Assembly: GCA_902783175.1 (NCBI GenBank)
Contig: CACZQA010000192.1
Location: forward strand, 1-15,481
Length of the DNA stretch: 15,481 bases
Direction of reading: 5' to 3'
From: an uncultured Coriobacteriaceae bacterium
GTDB lineage: Bacteria > Actinomycetota > Coriobacteriia > Coriobacteriales > QAMH01
Under the pieces are notes generated by a model. The model was not told the origin of the DNA. It did no database searches and was given only the letters and a program-made list of their open reading frames with translations. Shown here one piece after another: positions 15,454 through 15,481 of this stretch (its first letter is position 1; each line of letters opens with the position of its first letter). The translations under genes and the position numbers were made by a program.

Positions 15454-15481
15454 TTATTTCTTGGGCTTCTTGGCGCCGTAG
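15454..15481 (-). CDS. rpsL: 30S ribosomal protein S12, C-terminal end only (partial)
   Basis: Only the last eight codons and the stop lie in the window; the gene continues past the right edge. Read on the minus strand they give YGAKKPKK and a TAA stop, which resembles the basic tail of S12 (the family ends in Lys/Arg-rich sequence after a Tyr-Gly pair). The identification rests mainly on position: rpsL directly precedes rpsG and fusA in the str operon of nearly all bacteria. S12 sits at the decoding centre of the small subunit. A 21-base spacer with the ribosome binding site of rpsG follows. The identity is likely, but so few residues cannot prove it. Confidence 0.8.

Overview
The window is a single block of translation and secretion genes, all read from the minus strand. 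From right to left the order is rpsL (3' end only), rpsG, fusA, rpsJ, rplC, rplD, rplW, rplB, rpsS, rplV, rpsC, rplP, rpmC, rpsQ, rplN, rplX, rplE, rpsZ (rpsN type Z), rpsH, rplF, rplR, rpsE, rpmD, rplO, secY, adk and map. This is the conserved bacterial str-S10-spc super-cluster. High G+C, strong purine-rich ribosome binding sites, the adk-map ending and a zinc-ribbon S14 indicate a Gram-positive. The wording of S5, L16 and SecY suggests an actinobacterium of class Coriobacteriia (Collinsella/Olsenella-like). The class-level call is inference from recognition, not a database result.

Layout. Positions 15481-12494 hold a str-type unit (rpsL-rpsG-fusA-rpsJ) with no tuf gene between fusA and rpsJ. 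It ends in a terminator-like hairpin at 12431-12465. The 321-base spacer 12173-12493 then carries a candidate promoter and a leader for rplC. Positions 12172-6509 are the S10 part (rplC to rpsQ) running into the start of the spc part (rplN, rplX). Positions 6391-2747 continue with spc ribosomal proteins, and 2744-28 hold secY, adk and map. Positions 1-27 lie past map and show no gene.

The genes supply both ribosomal subunits, the translocase elongation factor EF-G, the SecY protein channel that docks on the ribosome, adenylate kinase for nucleotide balance, and the peptidase that trims the initiator methionine of new proteins. Most junctions are 51 bases or less, and five are one-base TAATG overlaps.

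The gene content is ordinary. What stands out is between the genes. Five spacers inside the S10-spc run are much longer than the rest (103, 112, 113, 117 and 170 bases), and every one holds at least one stem-loop, often two or three in tandem, none followed by a U-run. They divide the run into blocks and may be RNA processing, stability or autoregulatory elements. Other points worth a look are an acidic C-terminal tail on L16, the separation of rpsJ from the S10 operon by a terminator and promoter, and a TTG start for S14 with a decoy ATG. I see no mobile element, CRISPR array, tRNA, rRNA or phage gene, and no evidence of a wholly new multi-gene system.
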